DNA of 64,000 bases, from positions 1,047,480 through 1,111,479 of the forward strand of contig NZ_LMCU01000001.1 in NCBI RefSeq assembly GCF_001424905.1, in the 5' to 3' direction. The notes beneath the pieces were generated by a model. The model had not been told where the DNA came from and ran no database searches. It saw only the letters and a list, made by a program, of their open reading frames with translations. This stretch comes from Leifsonia sp. Root112D2 (lineage in GTDB: Bacteria; Actinomycetota; Actinomycetes; Actinomycetales; Microbacteriaceae). This document shows, one piece after another, positions 23,302-32,531 of this stretch (its first letter is position 1; each line of letters begins with the position of its first letter). The position numbers and the translations under genes are program-made.

Positions 23302-24624
23302 CTAGCGTAGGTCGGATGGCGGATTGGCGTTGCTTCGACCCGTGCGCACCGGGCTCAGCGAGCCGGTTCCTGCGAAGGTGTCGAGAAGGTCGAGCTCGCC
23401 GTTGATCACCGTCGCGAGCCGTCGAATGCCGACACGGATGCTCTCCGGCGTTGGATAACAGAACGAGAGTCGCATGTTCTGCCGCCCATCACCATCCGCA
23501 TAGAAGGCCGTGCCCGGTGTGTACGCGACAAGCTCCTTGACCGCGCGCGGCAGCATGGCCTTCGAATCGAGACGTTCGGGAAGAGTGAGCCACACGTAGA
23601 AGCCGCCGGTGGGATTCGTCCAGCTGAGCTCGGGCAGATACTCCCCCAGCGCCGAAAGCATCGCCTCTTTGCGCTCCCGGTAGACGCCACGAAAGGTATC
23701 GATCTGCGCCTTCCAGTCGGCATCCTTGAGATACTCGGAGACCACCAACTGGCTGAACGAGCTGGGGCTGAGCACGGCGGCTTCGTTGGCGAGGATCAGC
23801 TTCTCGCGAATCGCGTGCGGGGCGAGCGCCCACCCGACCCGGAAACCGGGGGCGAGGGTCTTGGAGAAGGTGCCGAGATAGACGACCCCCTCGTCTTCGA
23901 CGGAACGCATCGCATCCGGTGCCTTCTCGCCGAAATAGAGCAGTCCGTATGGGTTGTCTTCGAGCACCAAGATGTCGTTCTGCCGGGCGATCTGAAGGAT
24001 CTCGAGGCGGCGCTCCCACGTGAGCGTCACGCCGGCGGGATTGTGGAACGTCGGCACGGTGTAGAGAAACTTCACCCGGCGCCCATCGGCCTTCAGCCGG
24101 GCGATGTGTTCGCGCAGCGCCTCGGGTATGAGCCCGTGCTCGTCCATCGGAACGTGGTCGACCTCGGCCTGGTATGAGCCGAAGATCACCATCGCCGTGA
24201 CGTAGCTCGGCCCCTCGGCCAGCACCACGTCACCGGGGTCGATGAAGAGCTTGCTGAAAAGCTCGAGCGCGTGCTGCGAGCCTGTTGTGATCACCACGTC
24301 GTCGGCGCTGGCCGAGATGCCCTCGAGCGCCATGACCTCGAGAATCTGCTCACGCAGCACGGGAACGCCCTGTCCGGAACCGTATTGCAGGGCAACGGCG
24401 CCCTGCTCATGCATGACACGGTCCATGGCGCCGATGACGAGGTCTTGCGGCAGTGCGGAGACGAAGGGCATTCCACCGGCCAGCGAGACCACCTCGGGCC
24501 GTGAGGCCACGGCGAACAGGGCGCGAACCTCGCTGGCGGCCAGGCCGCTCGTGCGCGCGGCGTAGTGGTTGTACCACGGGTCGAGATTGTTGCCCGGGTT
24601 CTGGGTGCTGCCCTGCTCTGACAT
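23302..24624 (-). CDS. PLP-dependent aminotransferase (class I/II, 2-aminoadipate / aromatic type)
   Basis: 440 residues. The fold-type I pattern is clear: VSLAGGMPFVSALP at the N-terminal arm, QYGSGQGVPVLREQI, TTGSQHALEL, TVPTFHNPAGVT, EDNPYGLLYF, and the PLP lysine in GTFSKTLAPGFRVGW. The order and the GSGQG motif place it in the LysN/MocR-aminotransferase-like subgroup, which lacks the GntR domain. The substrate cannot be told from sequence. It precedes ddl on the minus strand by 14 nt and probably forms an operon with it. parS site 5 lies 60 bp upstream of its start. Confidence 0.88.
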   Translation of the reverse strand: MSEQGSTQNPGNNLDPWYNHYAARTSGLAASEVRALFAVASRPEVVSLAGGMPFVSALPQDLVIGAMDRVMHEQGAVALQYGSGQGVPVLREQILEVMALEGISASADDVVITTGSQHALELFSKLFIDPGDVVLAEGPSYVTAMVIFGSYQAEVDHVPMDEHGLIPEALREHIARLKADGRRVKFLYTVPTFHNPAGVTLTWERRLEILQIARQNDILVLEDNPYGLLYFGEKAPDAMRSVEDEGVVYLGTFSKTLAPGFRVGWALAPHAIREKLILANEAAVLSPSSFSQLVVSEYLKDADWKAQIDTFRGVYRERKEAMLSALGEYLPELSWTNPTGGFYVWLTLPERLDSKAMLPRAVKELVAYTPGTAFYADGDGRQNMRLSFCYPTPESIRVGIRRLATVINGELDLLDTFAGTGSLSPVRTGRSNANPPSDLR

Positions 24625-24684
24625 GTTTGTCCTTCAGATACGTCTCTTCAATGCTATGGGATGCGTCCGTGCGGATCGCGCGAA

Positions 24685-24700
24685 GGTTTCACGTGAAACC
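24685..24700. promoter_or_regulatory. parS site 5
   Basis: GGTTTCACGTGAAACC; the inner 14 bases match the parS palindrome exactly. It lies between the aminotransferase start and the 3' end of a 58-aa gene. Confidence 0.88.
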
Positions 24701-24728
24701 CTCGTTGTGGCGCACCGGAGTGCGCCGC

Positions 24729-24905
24729 TCACCAGGAGACGCGTCCGCTACGGAGCACGAGGAAGAGAATCAGGCCGACGATGGCAAGACCCGCGAACAG
24801 GACGCCCAGGCCCACGTTGTTCGCGATGAATTGCAGCACCGCGCAGATTCCGAAGAGAATCGCGGCGCCCGCGAACAAGACGAGCGGGATGTGCTGGAGC
24901 TTCAT
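24729..24905 (-). CDS. Small two-helix membrane protein, 58 aa
   Basis: The frame starts at ATG 24905 with MKLQHIPLVLFAGAAILFGI and contains two hydrophobic segments (about 7-27 and 31-51) before ending LRSGRVSW. High-GC codon choice and the two clean membrane helices support translation. It lies between the trxA terminator (24932-24967) and parS site 5. No family is recognised. Confidence 0.7.
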   Translation of the reverse strand: MKLQHIPLVLFAGAAILFGICAVLQFIANNVGLGVLFAGLAIVGLILFLVLRSGRVSW

Positions 24906-24931
24906 ACATACAGGCTAGCTTTCGTGGGTAC

Positions 24932-24967
24932 AAAAAAAGACCCGCCCGGCGTGTGCCGGACGGGTCT
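24932..24967 (-). terminator. Rho-independent terminator after trxA
   Basis: On the minus strand a 13-bp stem (AGACCCGTCCGGC / GCCGGGCGGGTCT) with a 4-nt loop is followed by a run of seven T. It lies 16 nt after the trxA stop. The best-formed intrinsic terminator in the window. Confidence 0.92.
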
Positions 24968-24982
24968 GGAAACGACGGTCGG

Positions 24983-25309
24983 CTACGCGAGGTAGGCGGC
25001 CAGGTCGGCTTCGAGTGCGGGCTTCGGCTTGGCGCCGATGACGGTCTTGACGACCTCACCCTTCTGGTACACCTTCATCGCGGGGATGGAGGTGATCTGG
25101 TACTTCGCCGCGGTCTGCGGGTTCTCGTCGACGTTCAGCTTGACAATTTCGATCTTGTCGGCGTGCTCGACGCCGATCTGGTCGAGGATCGGGCCGACCG
25201 CGCGACACGGGCCGCACCACTCAGCCCAGAAGTCGACAAGAATCGTCTTCTCGCTGTTCAGGACATCCTGCTCGAACGTGGCGTCGGTGACGCTGCGTGC
25301 TGCTGACAT
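24983..25309 (-). CDS. trxA: Thioredoxin
   Basis: 108 residues with the redox site WCGPC (Cys32, Cys35), cis-Pro motif SIPAM and the KPKPALEADLAAYL end. ATG at 25309 is preferred; upstream codons overlap the trxB 3' end. It reduces protein disulfides and is recharged by the adjacent TrxB. The operon ends with a strong terminator. Confidence 0.97.
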   Translation of the reverse strand: MSAARSVTDATFEQDVLNSEKTILVDFWAEWCGPCRAVGPILDQIGVEHADKIEIVKLNVDENPQTAAKYQITSIPAMKVYQKGEVVKTVIGAKPKPALEADLAAYLA

Positions 25310-25334
25310 TGTTTTTCTCTCCTTATGGGGGCTG

Positions 25335-26309
25335 TTATGGGGTGGTCGTGAGCTGCAGATCGGCGCTGGCTTCAGCCAGCAGATCTTTGGGGAGGCTGGC
25401 CAGGAATGCTTCGGCGTCCAGCGCCGCAACGGTTCCGGATGCCGCGGCCGTTGCGGCCTGACGGTAGTGCGGATCAATCACGTCACCGGCAGCAAAAACC
25501 CCGGTCAGATTAGTTTTCGAGCTTCTACCCTCGACCGCGATGGTGCCGTCTGAGGTGAGGTCGAGCTGCCCGTGCACAAGGTGGGTGCGCGGGTCGTTGC
25601 CGATGGCGATGAACAGGCCCTGCAGATCGAGGGCGCGCTCCTCACCGGTGACGGTGTCGCGCAGCACGACGCCCGAGATCGCCTCGTTGCCGGTCATGCC
25701 CACGACCTCGGAGTTCCATACGAACTCGATCTTCTCGTTCGCGAACGCCCGATCCTGCATGATCTTCGAAGCGCGTAGGCTGTCTTTGCGGTGGATCACG
25801 TAGACCTTCGACGCGAAGCGGGTGAGAAAGTTCGCCTCTTCCATGGCCGAGTCCCCGCCACCGACCACGGCGATGGTCTTCTCACGGAAGAAGAAGCCGT
25901 CACAGGTGGCACACCAGGAGACGCCGTGACCGGAGAGCCGCTCTTCGTCGGCCAGGCCGAGCTTGCGGTACGCGGATCCGGTGGCGAAAACCACGGAAAG
26001 CGCCTCGTGCACCGCACCGGAGCCGAGCGTGACGGTCTTGACCTCGCCCTCCAGGTCGACACTGGTCACGTCGTCGAGAACGACCTCGGTGCCGAACCGC
26101 TCGGCCTGTGCCTGCATCTTCATCATCAATTCGGGGCCCATGATGCCCTCGGGGAAGCCCGGGAAGTTCTCCACTTCGGTGGTGTTCATCAACTCGCCGC
26201 CGGCCTCAACCGAACTGGCGATGAGCAGGGGGTTCAGATTGGCGCGGGCGGCGTAAATGGCAGCCGTGTAGCCAGCGGGGCCGGATCCGATGATGATAAT
26301 TTGCCGCAC
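25335..26309 (-). CDS. trxB: Thioredoxin-disulfide reductase
   Basis: 324 residues. The FAD-binding start is IIIIGSGPAGYTAAIYAARA, the NADPH loop is VVGGGDSAMEEA, the active site Cys133-Ala-Thr-Cys136 is followed by Asp-Gly, and the C-terminal FAD motif is GVFAAGDVIDPHYRQA. It transfers electrons from NADPH to thioredoxin. It lies 25 nt upstream of trxA and downstream of murJ on the same strand. Confidence 0.97.
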   Translation of the reverse strand: MRQIIIIGSGPAGYTAAIYAARANLNPLLIASSVEAGGELMNTTEVENFPGFPEGIMGPELMMKMQAQAERFGTEVVLDDVTSVDLEGEVKTVTLGSGAVHEALSVVFATGSAYRKLGLADEERLSGHGVSWCATCDGFFFREKTIAVVGGGDSAMEEANFLTRFASKVYVIHRKDSLRASKIMQDRAFANEKIEFVWNSEVVGMTGNEAISGVVLRDTVTGEERALDLQGLFIAIGNDPRTHLVHGQLDLTSDGTIAVEGRSSKTNLTGVFAAGDVIDPHYRQAATAAASGTVAALDAEAFLASLPKDLLAEASADLQLTTTP

Positions 26310-26419
26310 GTGGCGCTCCCTGAAATACCTGCCGAAATGGTACTGCCGAGTCGAATTCGACTCACTGATGCTTACAACACATCCTCAATGCATGCTATTC
26401 CGTCGTCAACTGCTCTTCG

Positions 26420-28030
26420 TCACCGACGCCGCAAACGGTTTGCCAGAGGCGCCAGTACACCGCGCAACTCGGGCACCCGCATCACTATCAGCATGCCGAA
26501 GTACACGACCGCCATGGCGATGCCGACAATCACCATGGTCACTATCGCCTGGCCCTTGCCGCTGACCCCGAAACCGCCGACGGTCACGCCGCCGAGGGCG
26601 AGCAACACCAGGTAACCCACGACGGCGGTCGGCAGCGCCGCCACGAGATAGCGCAGCAGGCTGGCGGCGACGCGCCGCCCCTCGAAGCGACCGATGCGTC
26701 GGCGCAATAGGTACCAGGCCAGCGCCATCTGCACCGTGGTGGCGAACCCCTGTGACAGCGCGATGCCGATGGCAATGTACGGGCTCGGAAGCAGCGCGCA
26801 TCCGAGCACCAACAGGCTGAACAGCACGGCCTCAACGAGGGTGAAGAAGAACGGCGTTCGGGTGTCTCCCAGCGCATAGAAGGCGCGCTGAACGATGAAG
26901 AGCAGCGTGAGCGAGATGAGGCCGGCGACCGTGGCGATGATCACGAGGCCCATGGCCTGCGTCTGCGCGAAGGTATCGGTGAAGACGCGCGCAAACGGGT
27001 AGGCGAGCACCGCCAGAACGGCGGTGGCGCCCACGATCAGCAGGCTCACGCTGCGCAGGGCGGCCGAGATGTCGACGCGCAGGTCGTCGATGCGACCGGA
27101 TGTTCCCGCCTCGCTCATGCGGGTGAAGTACGCCGTTGCTATCGAGACCGTCACTATCGAGTGCGGCAGCATGATGATGAGCCACGCCTTCGCGAGCACG
27201 TTGACCGAGGCGTCACCGGAATGGGCGAGCGAGGCGACATTGCTATCGACCAGCCCGGCGAGGGTGGTGATGATGATCATGCCGAAGGTCCAGCTGGCCA
27301 TGCGGCCCGCCTCGCGCAGCCCCACGCCGCGCCAGTGGAAGTCGGGCCTGTAGCGCAGCCCGGCACGGCGCCAGAACACGATGAGCACGAGCGCCTGCAC
27401 GGCGACGCCGACTGTCGCGGTGGCGCCGATGGCAGTGGTCATGCCCGCGGACCATTCCTGGGGTGTGCGGACGCCGGCGGCATCCGCACCGAAAATCAGG
27501 ATGAAGACACCGAAGCCCGCGATGGCAACGACGTTGTTGAAGACGGGAGCCCAGGTGAAGGGGCCGAACACCTTGCGAGCATTGAGAATCTCGCCGAGCA
27601 CCGTGTAGAGGCCGTAGAAGAAGATCTGGGGCAGGCACCAGTACGCGAAGACCGTGGCGAGGTCGAGCTTGGCCGGGGAGAAGCCGGAGATGGTGATGCG
27701 CACGAGCACGGGAGCGAGCGCGAAGGCCACGATGGTGACCACGGCGAGGATGATGATGGCCAGCGTGAGTAGCTTGTTGATATAGGCGCGACCGCCGTCG
27801 GCGTGCAGGCCAGCTTTGACGATCTGTGGCACGAGCACGGCGTTGAGCACGCCGCCCGCGACGATGAGATAGATGGTGTTGGGGAGTTGGTTGGCCGCGG
27901 CGAAACCGTCGGCGGCGGCGCCGAAGGAGCCGATCGCTATCGCGAGCACGAACATGTTCACGAAGCCGAGCACGCGCGAGACCATGGTTCCCGCGGCGAG
28001 TACGGCGCTCGCGCGGCCGACCTCAGCCAC
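26420..28030 (-). CDS. murJ: Lipid II flippase MurJ (MviN)
   Basis: About 536 residues with 13-14 membrane helices. The N-terminal motif ASAVLAAGTMVSRVLGFVN and the PNTIYLIVAGGVLNAVLVPQ segment are typical MurJ. The start GTG at 28030 is chosen because AGAGGAG precedes it by 4-5 nt; an ATG at 28087 lacks such a site and would add residues encoded by repeat C. It overlaps the DUF6049 gene by 8 nt. It flips lipid II for cell-wall synthesis. The long C-terminal pseudokinase extension of mycobacterial MviN is absent. Confidence 0.93.
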   Translation of the reverse strand: MAEVGRASAVLAAGTMVSRVLGFVNMFVLAIAIGSFGAAADGFAAANQLPNTIYLIVAGGVLNAVLVPQIVKAGLHADGGRAYINKLLTLAIIILAVVTIVAFALAPVLVRITISGFSPAKLDLATVFAYWCLPQIFFYGLYTVLGEILNARKVFGPFTWAPVFNNVVAIAGFGVFILIFGADAAGVRTPQEWSAGMTTAIGATATVGVAVQALVLIVFWRRAGLRYRPDFHWRGVGLREAGRMASWTFGMIIITTLAGLVDSNVASLAHSGDASVNVLAKAWLIIMLPHSIVTVSIATAYFTRMSEAGTSGRIDDLRVDISAALRSVSLLIVGATAVLAVLAYPFARVFTDTFAQTQAMGLVIIATVAGLISLTLLFIVQRAFYALGDTRTPFFFTLVEAVLFSLLVLGCALLPSPYIAIGIALSQGFATTVQMALAWYLLRRRIGRFEGRRVAASLLRYLVAALPTAVVGYLVLLALGGVTVGGFGVSGKGQAIVTMVIVGIAMAVVYFGMLIVMRVPELRGVLAPLANRLRRR

Positions 28031-30227
28031 GAGGCTCCTCTTCGGGCCCTTCGGCAGGCTCAGGGACCGAGGCGACCGGGGGGTCATCGCGCTCGCGGCG
28101 GCGGCGCAGGATGTTGCGCACAACGCCGAATCCGAACAGCAGTATCAGCAGGATCGCCACCACGAGCGCGCCGAGGCCTTCCCAGTCGGCATGCACTTCG
28201 ACGGGCAGCACGGCGGGGCTGCCGATGGACACGCCCGTCGGGCTCGTGAGGGAGAGCGACAGCTTCACCTTGCCGTTACCGAGCGTGGCCTTCACTGGAA
28301 CTATCAGCGTTCCGCGGGAATCCGCCTGCACGGTTTTCTTTGTGCTGCCGTCGATCTCCAGCCGGCCATTCGAGGGCGAGGCCCAGAGCAGGATGTTCAC
28401 GCGCTGCTTGAGGGAGTTCTCGATGGTGATGGGCAGTGGCGCCTCGGTGCTGGCGACGTTCACCGGACTGCCGGGAATGATCTTGACCGACTGCAAGGTG
28501 GTGGTCGTGGTCTTGAGGCTCGCGCCTGTGGCGGCGGCCCAGTCATTCTTGCTGTTCTGCCAGGAGACCGAGAGCAGGCTGAGCAACTGCACCCGCGTCG
28601 GCCCGGTCAGGGTGCTGGGGTCGTCGAGAATGGTGCTGAATGCGGAGATTTTCTTCTCGGCATCCGTGAGTTTGGTGATGGTCGCCACGCGCGCGGCCGG
28701 CTCCGGAGAGTTCTTGATGCTGATTCCGGGGGTCGGCGTGGCGGCGATGGCCTGAGGCAGGGTGACGGATGCGACCCACGGCGCCGAATCCAGCGCCGAG
28801 AGGGTGCGTGGCAGCGTCACGGCATCGGAGGGCCAGCCGCGGTCGAGCGTGGCGAGAATGGTGCGGGTGTCCGGCCCGTTCTCCTGGCCGATCAGCACGA
28901 GCTGCGAGTTGACCTCGGCCATGGCCTGGTTCCAGGCGGCGTCTGAGCTCGAGGTCACTGCCTGGCGAAGCGCCGCAGAGATTGTCGCGTCTGCCACAAC
29001 GGCCGAATTGGCGCCCGCCTTGAGGGCGGCGTTCGGTGTGGTGCTTACATCGCCCGTTGAGGTGTTGGCGCTGGAGAGAATCGTGGTCGTGAGTCCGTTG
29101 GCGGCGAAGACGGGCAGATCCGCCGCCCGCACCGTGTTGTCGGCCGGCCAGACGATGCCGCTCATCGTGTATGGCCAGGAGAGCAGCTTCTCGAGGGTGG
29201 GCAGCTGGGGGCCGCTCGTCGAGGTGGGCGTGGGGGTGGATGTGTCGGTGGGCGCGCCGGTGCTGGGCGGCGTTGCGGGAGGGGTCTCGCCAACCGTGTC
29301 CGGTGTCGTGAAATTGGCGGCGTCGAGCGCCCAGTTCAGTGTGGTGGGGGCGAGGAGTTTCGTGATTCCCGACTGAACCTCGCCCGCGGCATCCGCATCG
29401 CCGTAGCGCAGCGGAAAGATGTCATTGGGCACGCCGAGCAGTTGCTGCCGCCACGCGATGGCCGACGCCGGTGCCGAGGATCCGAGAACGCGAATCGAGG
29501 CGAGAATCATCGGGTCGAGCCCGATGGCGACGTTTGGGTGCCCGATGAGGCCGTCGAGCTGGCGACTCAGCAGGCCGTTGGGGGCGGTGTAGCTGGCGAG
29601 ATCGTCGCTCGAGATGAGCCCTGTCGCCGTGGCGGGCGTGGTGATGGGAACCGCGATGGCAAGGTTGGTTGCCTTGTTCGCTCCCCCCGGGCTCCAGACC
29701 AGGCTTCCGCGGTCCATGGCCTGGGTCGAGCCGCCACTTGAGAGTGTTGCACCGACGCCGAAAACGGCCGTGGTCTGGTTTTTTACCAGGCCGACGGATG
29801 CCGCCGGCACCGAGATCTGTACTGTTGCGGTGGTACCAGGCTCGAGGCGCTCGGTGTGGGTGCTGCTGAGCACCCGGGCACCGGCATCCGCGTCTTTCGC
29901 CGTCAGCCAGCTGTCGAGGTCGGTGCGGGTCGAGATTCTGGTGTCATCGATCCACAGGCTCAGGGTGCCGGCGGCGAGGGCGACGGAGCCGCCGTTGGTG
30001 ATTGTTGCTGTGGCCATCAGCGGCTGCTGCGTGGTGAGCCTGCCACCGTCGTCGACGGCGATAGAGAGGGTGACGCCGGTCTCGACCGCGGCGTGGGGGG
30101 CCGTCGCGGAGTGTGCTGCTGATGCATGTGCTGCAGAGAGAGAGGCCGGGGCGACGCCGAGCGAGCCTGCTGCGAGCGAGGAGATTCCGAGGGCCAGGGC
30201 CAGGCCCCGGGCAAAGCGCCCGATCAT
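28023..30227 (-). CDS. DUF6049 secreted/membrane protein
   Basis: 734 residues from ATG 30227 (MIGRFARGLALALG), which begins a signal peptide cleaved near AHASAAHS. A large extracytoplasmic part follows, with a Thr/Pro/Ser linker at about residue 315-345, and a single C-terminal membrane helix (LGALVVAILLILLFGFG) before a basic tail. The mycobacterial counterpart is the large protein upstream of mviN. The last residues (SVPEPAEGPEEEPRG) are encoded partly by repeat C. The gene overlaps murJ, so a role in cell-wall assembly is likely but unproven. Confidence 0.85.
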   Translation of the reverse strand: MIGRFARGLALALGISSLAAGSLGVAPASLSAAHASAAHSATAPHAAVETGVTLSIAVDDGGRLTTQQPLMATATITNGGSVALAAGTLSLWIDDTRISTRTDLDSWLTAKDADAGARVLSSTHTERLEPGTTATVQISVPAASVGLVKNQTTAVFGVGATLSSGGSTQAMDRGSLVWSPGGANKATNLAIAVPITTPATATGLISSDDLASYTAPNGLLSRQLDGLIGHPNVAIGLDPMILASIRVLGSSAPASAIAWRQQLLGVPNDIFPLRYGDADAAGEVQSGITKLLAPTTLNWALDAANFTTPDTVGETPPATPPSTGAPTDTSTPTPTSTSGPQLPTLEKLLSWPYTMSGIVWPADNTVRAADLPVFAANGLTTTILSSANTSTGDVSTTPNAALKAGANSAVVADATISAALRQAVTSSSDAAWNQAMAEVNSQLVLIGQENGPDTRTILATLDRGWPSDAVTLPRTLSALDSAPWVASVTLPQAIAATPTPGISIKNSPEPAARVATITKLTDAEKKISAFSTILDDPSTLTGPTRVQLLSLLSVSWQNSKNDWAAATGASLKTTTTTLQSVKIIPGSPVNVASTEAPLPITIENSLKQRVNILLWASPSNGRLEIDGSTKKTVQADSRGTLIVPVKATLGNGKVKLSLSLTSPTGVSIGSPAVLPVEVHADWEGLGALVVAILLILLFGFGVVRNILRRRRERDDPPVASVPEPAEGPEEEPRG
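28047..28066. repeat. Repeat family C, copy 1 (inside the DUF6049 gene end)
   Basis: CCCTTCGGCAGGCTCAGGGA on the plus strand. It encodes the VPEPAEG part of the DUF6049 C-terminus and lies just before the murJ ribosome-binding site. Confidence 0.6.
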
Positions 30228-30343
30228 CGAGCGGACGCGTCGCGCGCGGAACCGCACGACTCCAGCTCGGCCACCATGTCGGCAATTCTATGGGGTGCCT
30301 TCTGTGAGACCGCCCCTGTTGTGCAGGTTAAACTGGCCCGACC

Positions 30344-31789
30344 ATGCAGAGCGTTGCCGATTCCCTCGCGCGGCTGGGTGATCTCGCGGCCTCCGCGACC
30401 GTCTCCCGGCTGGCTGCCGCGTTCGCCGACGCCGGTTACGAACTCGCGCTCGTCGGCGGGCCTGTGCGGGATGCGTTGCTCGGCCGCGGTGTGCACGACC
30501 TGGACTTCACCACGAATGCCAGGCCCGACGATATTCTGCGGGTCGTCAAGCCCCTCGCCGATGCGCACTGGGACATCGGTCGCGCCTTCGGCACCATCGG
30601 CGCACGCGTGAACGGTGAGACGGTGGAGATCACCACCTACCGCGCCGACAGCTACGACGGCGAGACCCGCAGGCCCGATGTGGTCTTCGGCGACAGCCTG
30701 GAGGCAGACCTGATGCGGCGAGACTTCGCCGTGAACGCGCTCGCGCTGCGGCTTCCCGCGGTCACGCTCGTCGATCCGTCCGGCGGCGTCGAAGACCTGC
30801 TGGCCGGGGTGCTGCGCACTCCCAGCAGCCCGGAGATCTCCTTCGGCGACGACCCGCTGCGCATGATGCGTGCCGCACGGTTCACCGCCCAGCTGGGTTT
30901 CACCGTCGACGAGGCGACCCGGTTCGCCATGGCAGAGATGGCCGAGCGCATTGAGATCGTGAGTGCCGAGCGGGTGCGCGACGAACTCGTGAAACTGCTG
31001 GTCAGCGACGACCCGCGTGCGGGCATCGAGCTGCTCGTCGACAGCGGCCTGGCGGCGAGGGTGCTGCCTGAGTTGCCCGCGCTGCATCTCGAGGTCGATG
31101 AGCACCACCATCACAAGGACGTGTACCAGCACAGTCTCACCGTGCTGACGCAGGCCATCGGGTACGAGCGGGAGCGGCATCCGGGCGAGGCGCCCGACGT
31201 CGTACTGCGTCTCGCTGCCCTGCTGCACGACATCGGCAAGCCGGCAACGCGCAAGCTCGAGGCCGGCGGTGTGGTGAGCTTTTACCACCACGACGTCGTC
31301 GGTTCAAAGCTGGCGCGCAAGAGGCTGCGTGCGCTGCGCTTCGACAACGCGACGGTGGATGCCGTCAGCCGGCTCGTTGAGCTGCACCTGCGTTTCTTCG
31401 GTTACAGCGAGGCCGCGTGGACGGATTCGGCGGTGCGCCGCTACGTGCGCGACGCCGGCGACGAGCTGGAGCGCCTGCACATGCTCACCCGGGCCGACGT
31501 GACCACGCGCAACCAGCGCAAGGCGGATCGGCTGGCCTTCGCCTACGACGACCTGGAGCAGCGCATCGCCGCCCTTGCCGAGCAGGAGGATTTGGACAGT
31601 AAGCGGCCCGACCTTGACGGCGAGCAGATCATGGCGATTCTGTCTCTGAAGCCGGGGCCGGATGTGGGCACGGCGTATCGTTTTCTGCTCGAGTTGCGCC
31701 TCGACGAGGGGCCGCTCGGCGAGGAGGAGGCCACGCGCCGCCTGCGGGAGTGGTGGGCCGAGCAGGCTGGGCAGCTCAGGCCTGAGTGA
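30344..31789 (+). CDS. pcnA: CCA tRNA nucleotidyltransferase / poly(A) polymerase family protein
   Basis: 481 residues. The polymerase-beta head shows GGPVRDALLG (38-47) and the metal-binding DLD in HDLDFTT (51-57), then RRDFAVNALAL. An HD domain follows (LHDIGKPATRKLE). This class II enzyme adds or repairs the CCA end, needed here because the tRNA genes lack encoded CCA. Its divergence from the DUF6049-murJ operon is conserved in actinobacteria. Its last 14 nt overlap the convergent PIG-L gene. Confidence 0.95.
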   Translation: MQSVADSLARLGDLAASATVSRLAAAFADAGYELALVGGPVRDALLGRGVHDLDFTTNARPDDILRVVKPLADAHWDIGRAFGTIGARVNGETVEITTYRADSYDGETRRPDVVFGDSLEADLMRRDFAVNALALRLPAVTLVDPSGGVEDLLAGVLRTPSSPEISFGDDPLRMMRAARFTAQLGFTVDEATRFAMAEMAERIEIVSAERVRDELVKLLVSDDPRAGIELLVDSGLAARVLPELPALHLEVDEHHHHKDVYQHSLTVLTQAIGYERERHPGEAPDVVLRLAALLHDIGKPATRKLEAGGVVSFYHHDVVGSKLARKRLRALRFDNATVDAVSRLVELHLRFFGYSEAAWTDSAVRRYVRDAGDELERLHMLTRADVTTRNQRKADRLAFAYDDLEQRIAALAEQEDLDSKRPDLDGEQIMAILSLKPGPDVGTAYRFLLELRLDEGPLGEEEATRRLREWWAEQAGQLRPE

Positions 31790-32531
31790 CCTGCCGCAGG
31801 CCGATGCTCGTGGTGATGGCCTCGCGCTGGCCGCCGGAGTGCACGATGTGCTCGCCATCCACGCTCAGCTGGGTGGCGTGGCTTCGAAGCGCGTTCTGCA
31901 CACCGGCGAGGTGCCTTCTCAACTCCAGCCATTCGAGATCCGGCGCCTCGGCGGAGACGAATTCGGCGAAGGTGACGGTCGAGGCGGTGGCGGCCCGCAA
32001 CGCGGCATCCCGAATTCTGCGATGGTCCGGATGCCCGTAGCCGCCATTGTCGTCGTAGCTGAGAACGAGATCGGGGCGTACGAACTCGATCAGCGCGCGC
32101 ACATCGTCGACGACCTCGTTCAGGGGGGCGTTCGACAGCGCGTACGCAGCACGCTCGGTCGCAACGTCGGTCGCCGGTCCGGCGAGACCAGGACGTATCC
32201 AACGCATCCCCGAGTCCTCGTAGCGGCGTGCCGGGAGGCCGGCGGCGCGCGCGGGCGGGGCTCCGAGCAGGTAGGCCTCCGAGATGCCGAGGCGCTCGAT
32301 GGCGCTGTCGAGTTCGCGCACGCGGATGCGTTCCAACGACTGCTCGTCTGCCTCGACGGCGGAGCGGAGGGCGGGGACTACCTCGCCCTGCTCACCACGG
32401 GTCGCCGTGAGCAGCACGACCCGCATGCCGCGCTCGACCAGCTCGAGAATCAGCGCGCCCGTCGAGATCGTCTCGTCGTCCGGATGCGCGTGCGCGAGCA
32501 GCACGACGCGCGCATCGTGCAGCAGGCTCAT
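31776..32531 (-). CDS. PIG-L family deacetylase (MshB-like)
   Basis: 251 residues from ATG 32531. Zinc-binding motifs AHAHPDDE (near residue 15) and YGHPDHRRI are intact. The family removes N-acetyl groups from GlcNAc-containing substrates; MshB acts on GlcNAc-inositol in mycothiol synthesis. Its stop-start overlap with the mshA gene (ATGA) supports that pathway, although PIG-L members also modify other glycoconjugates. The 3' end overlaps pcnA by 14 nt on the opposite strand. Confidence 0.82.
   Translation of the reverse strand: MSLLHDARVVLLAHAHPDDETISTGALILELVERGMRVVLLTATRGEQGEVVPALRSAVEADEQSLERIRVRELDSAIERLGISEAYLLGAPPARAAGLPARRYEDSGMRWIRPGLAGPATDVATERAAYALSNAPLNEVVDDVRALIEFVRPDLVLSYDDNGGYGHPDHRRIRDAALRAATASTVTFAEFVSAEAPDLEWLELRRHLAGVQNALRSHATQLSVDGEHIVHSGGQREAITTSIGLRQVTQA

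Noticed and set aside
23302..24624. MocR-type regulator
   Set aside because: The protein has no N-terminal GntR DNA-binding domain; only the aminotransferase part is present.
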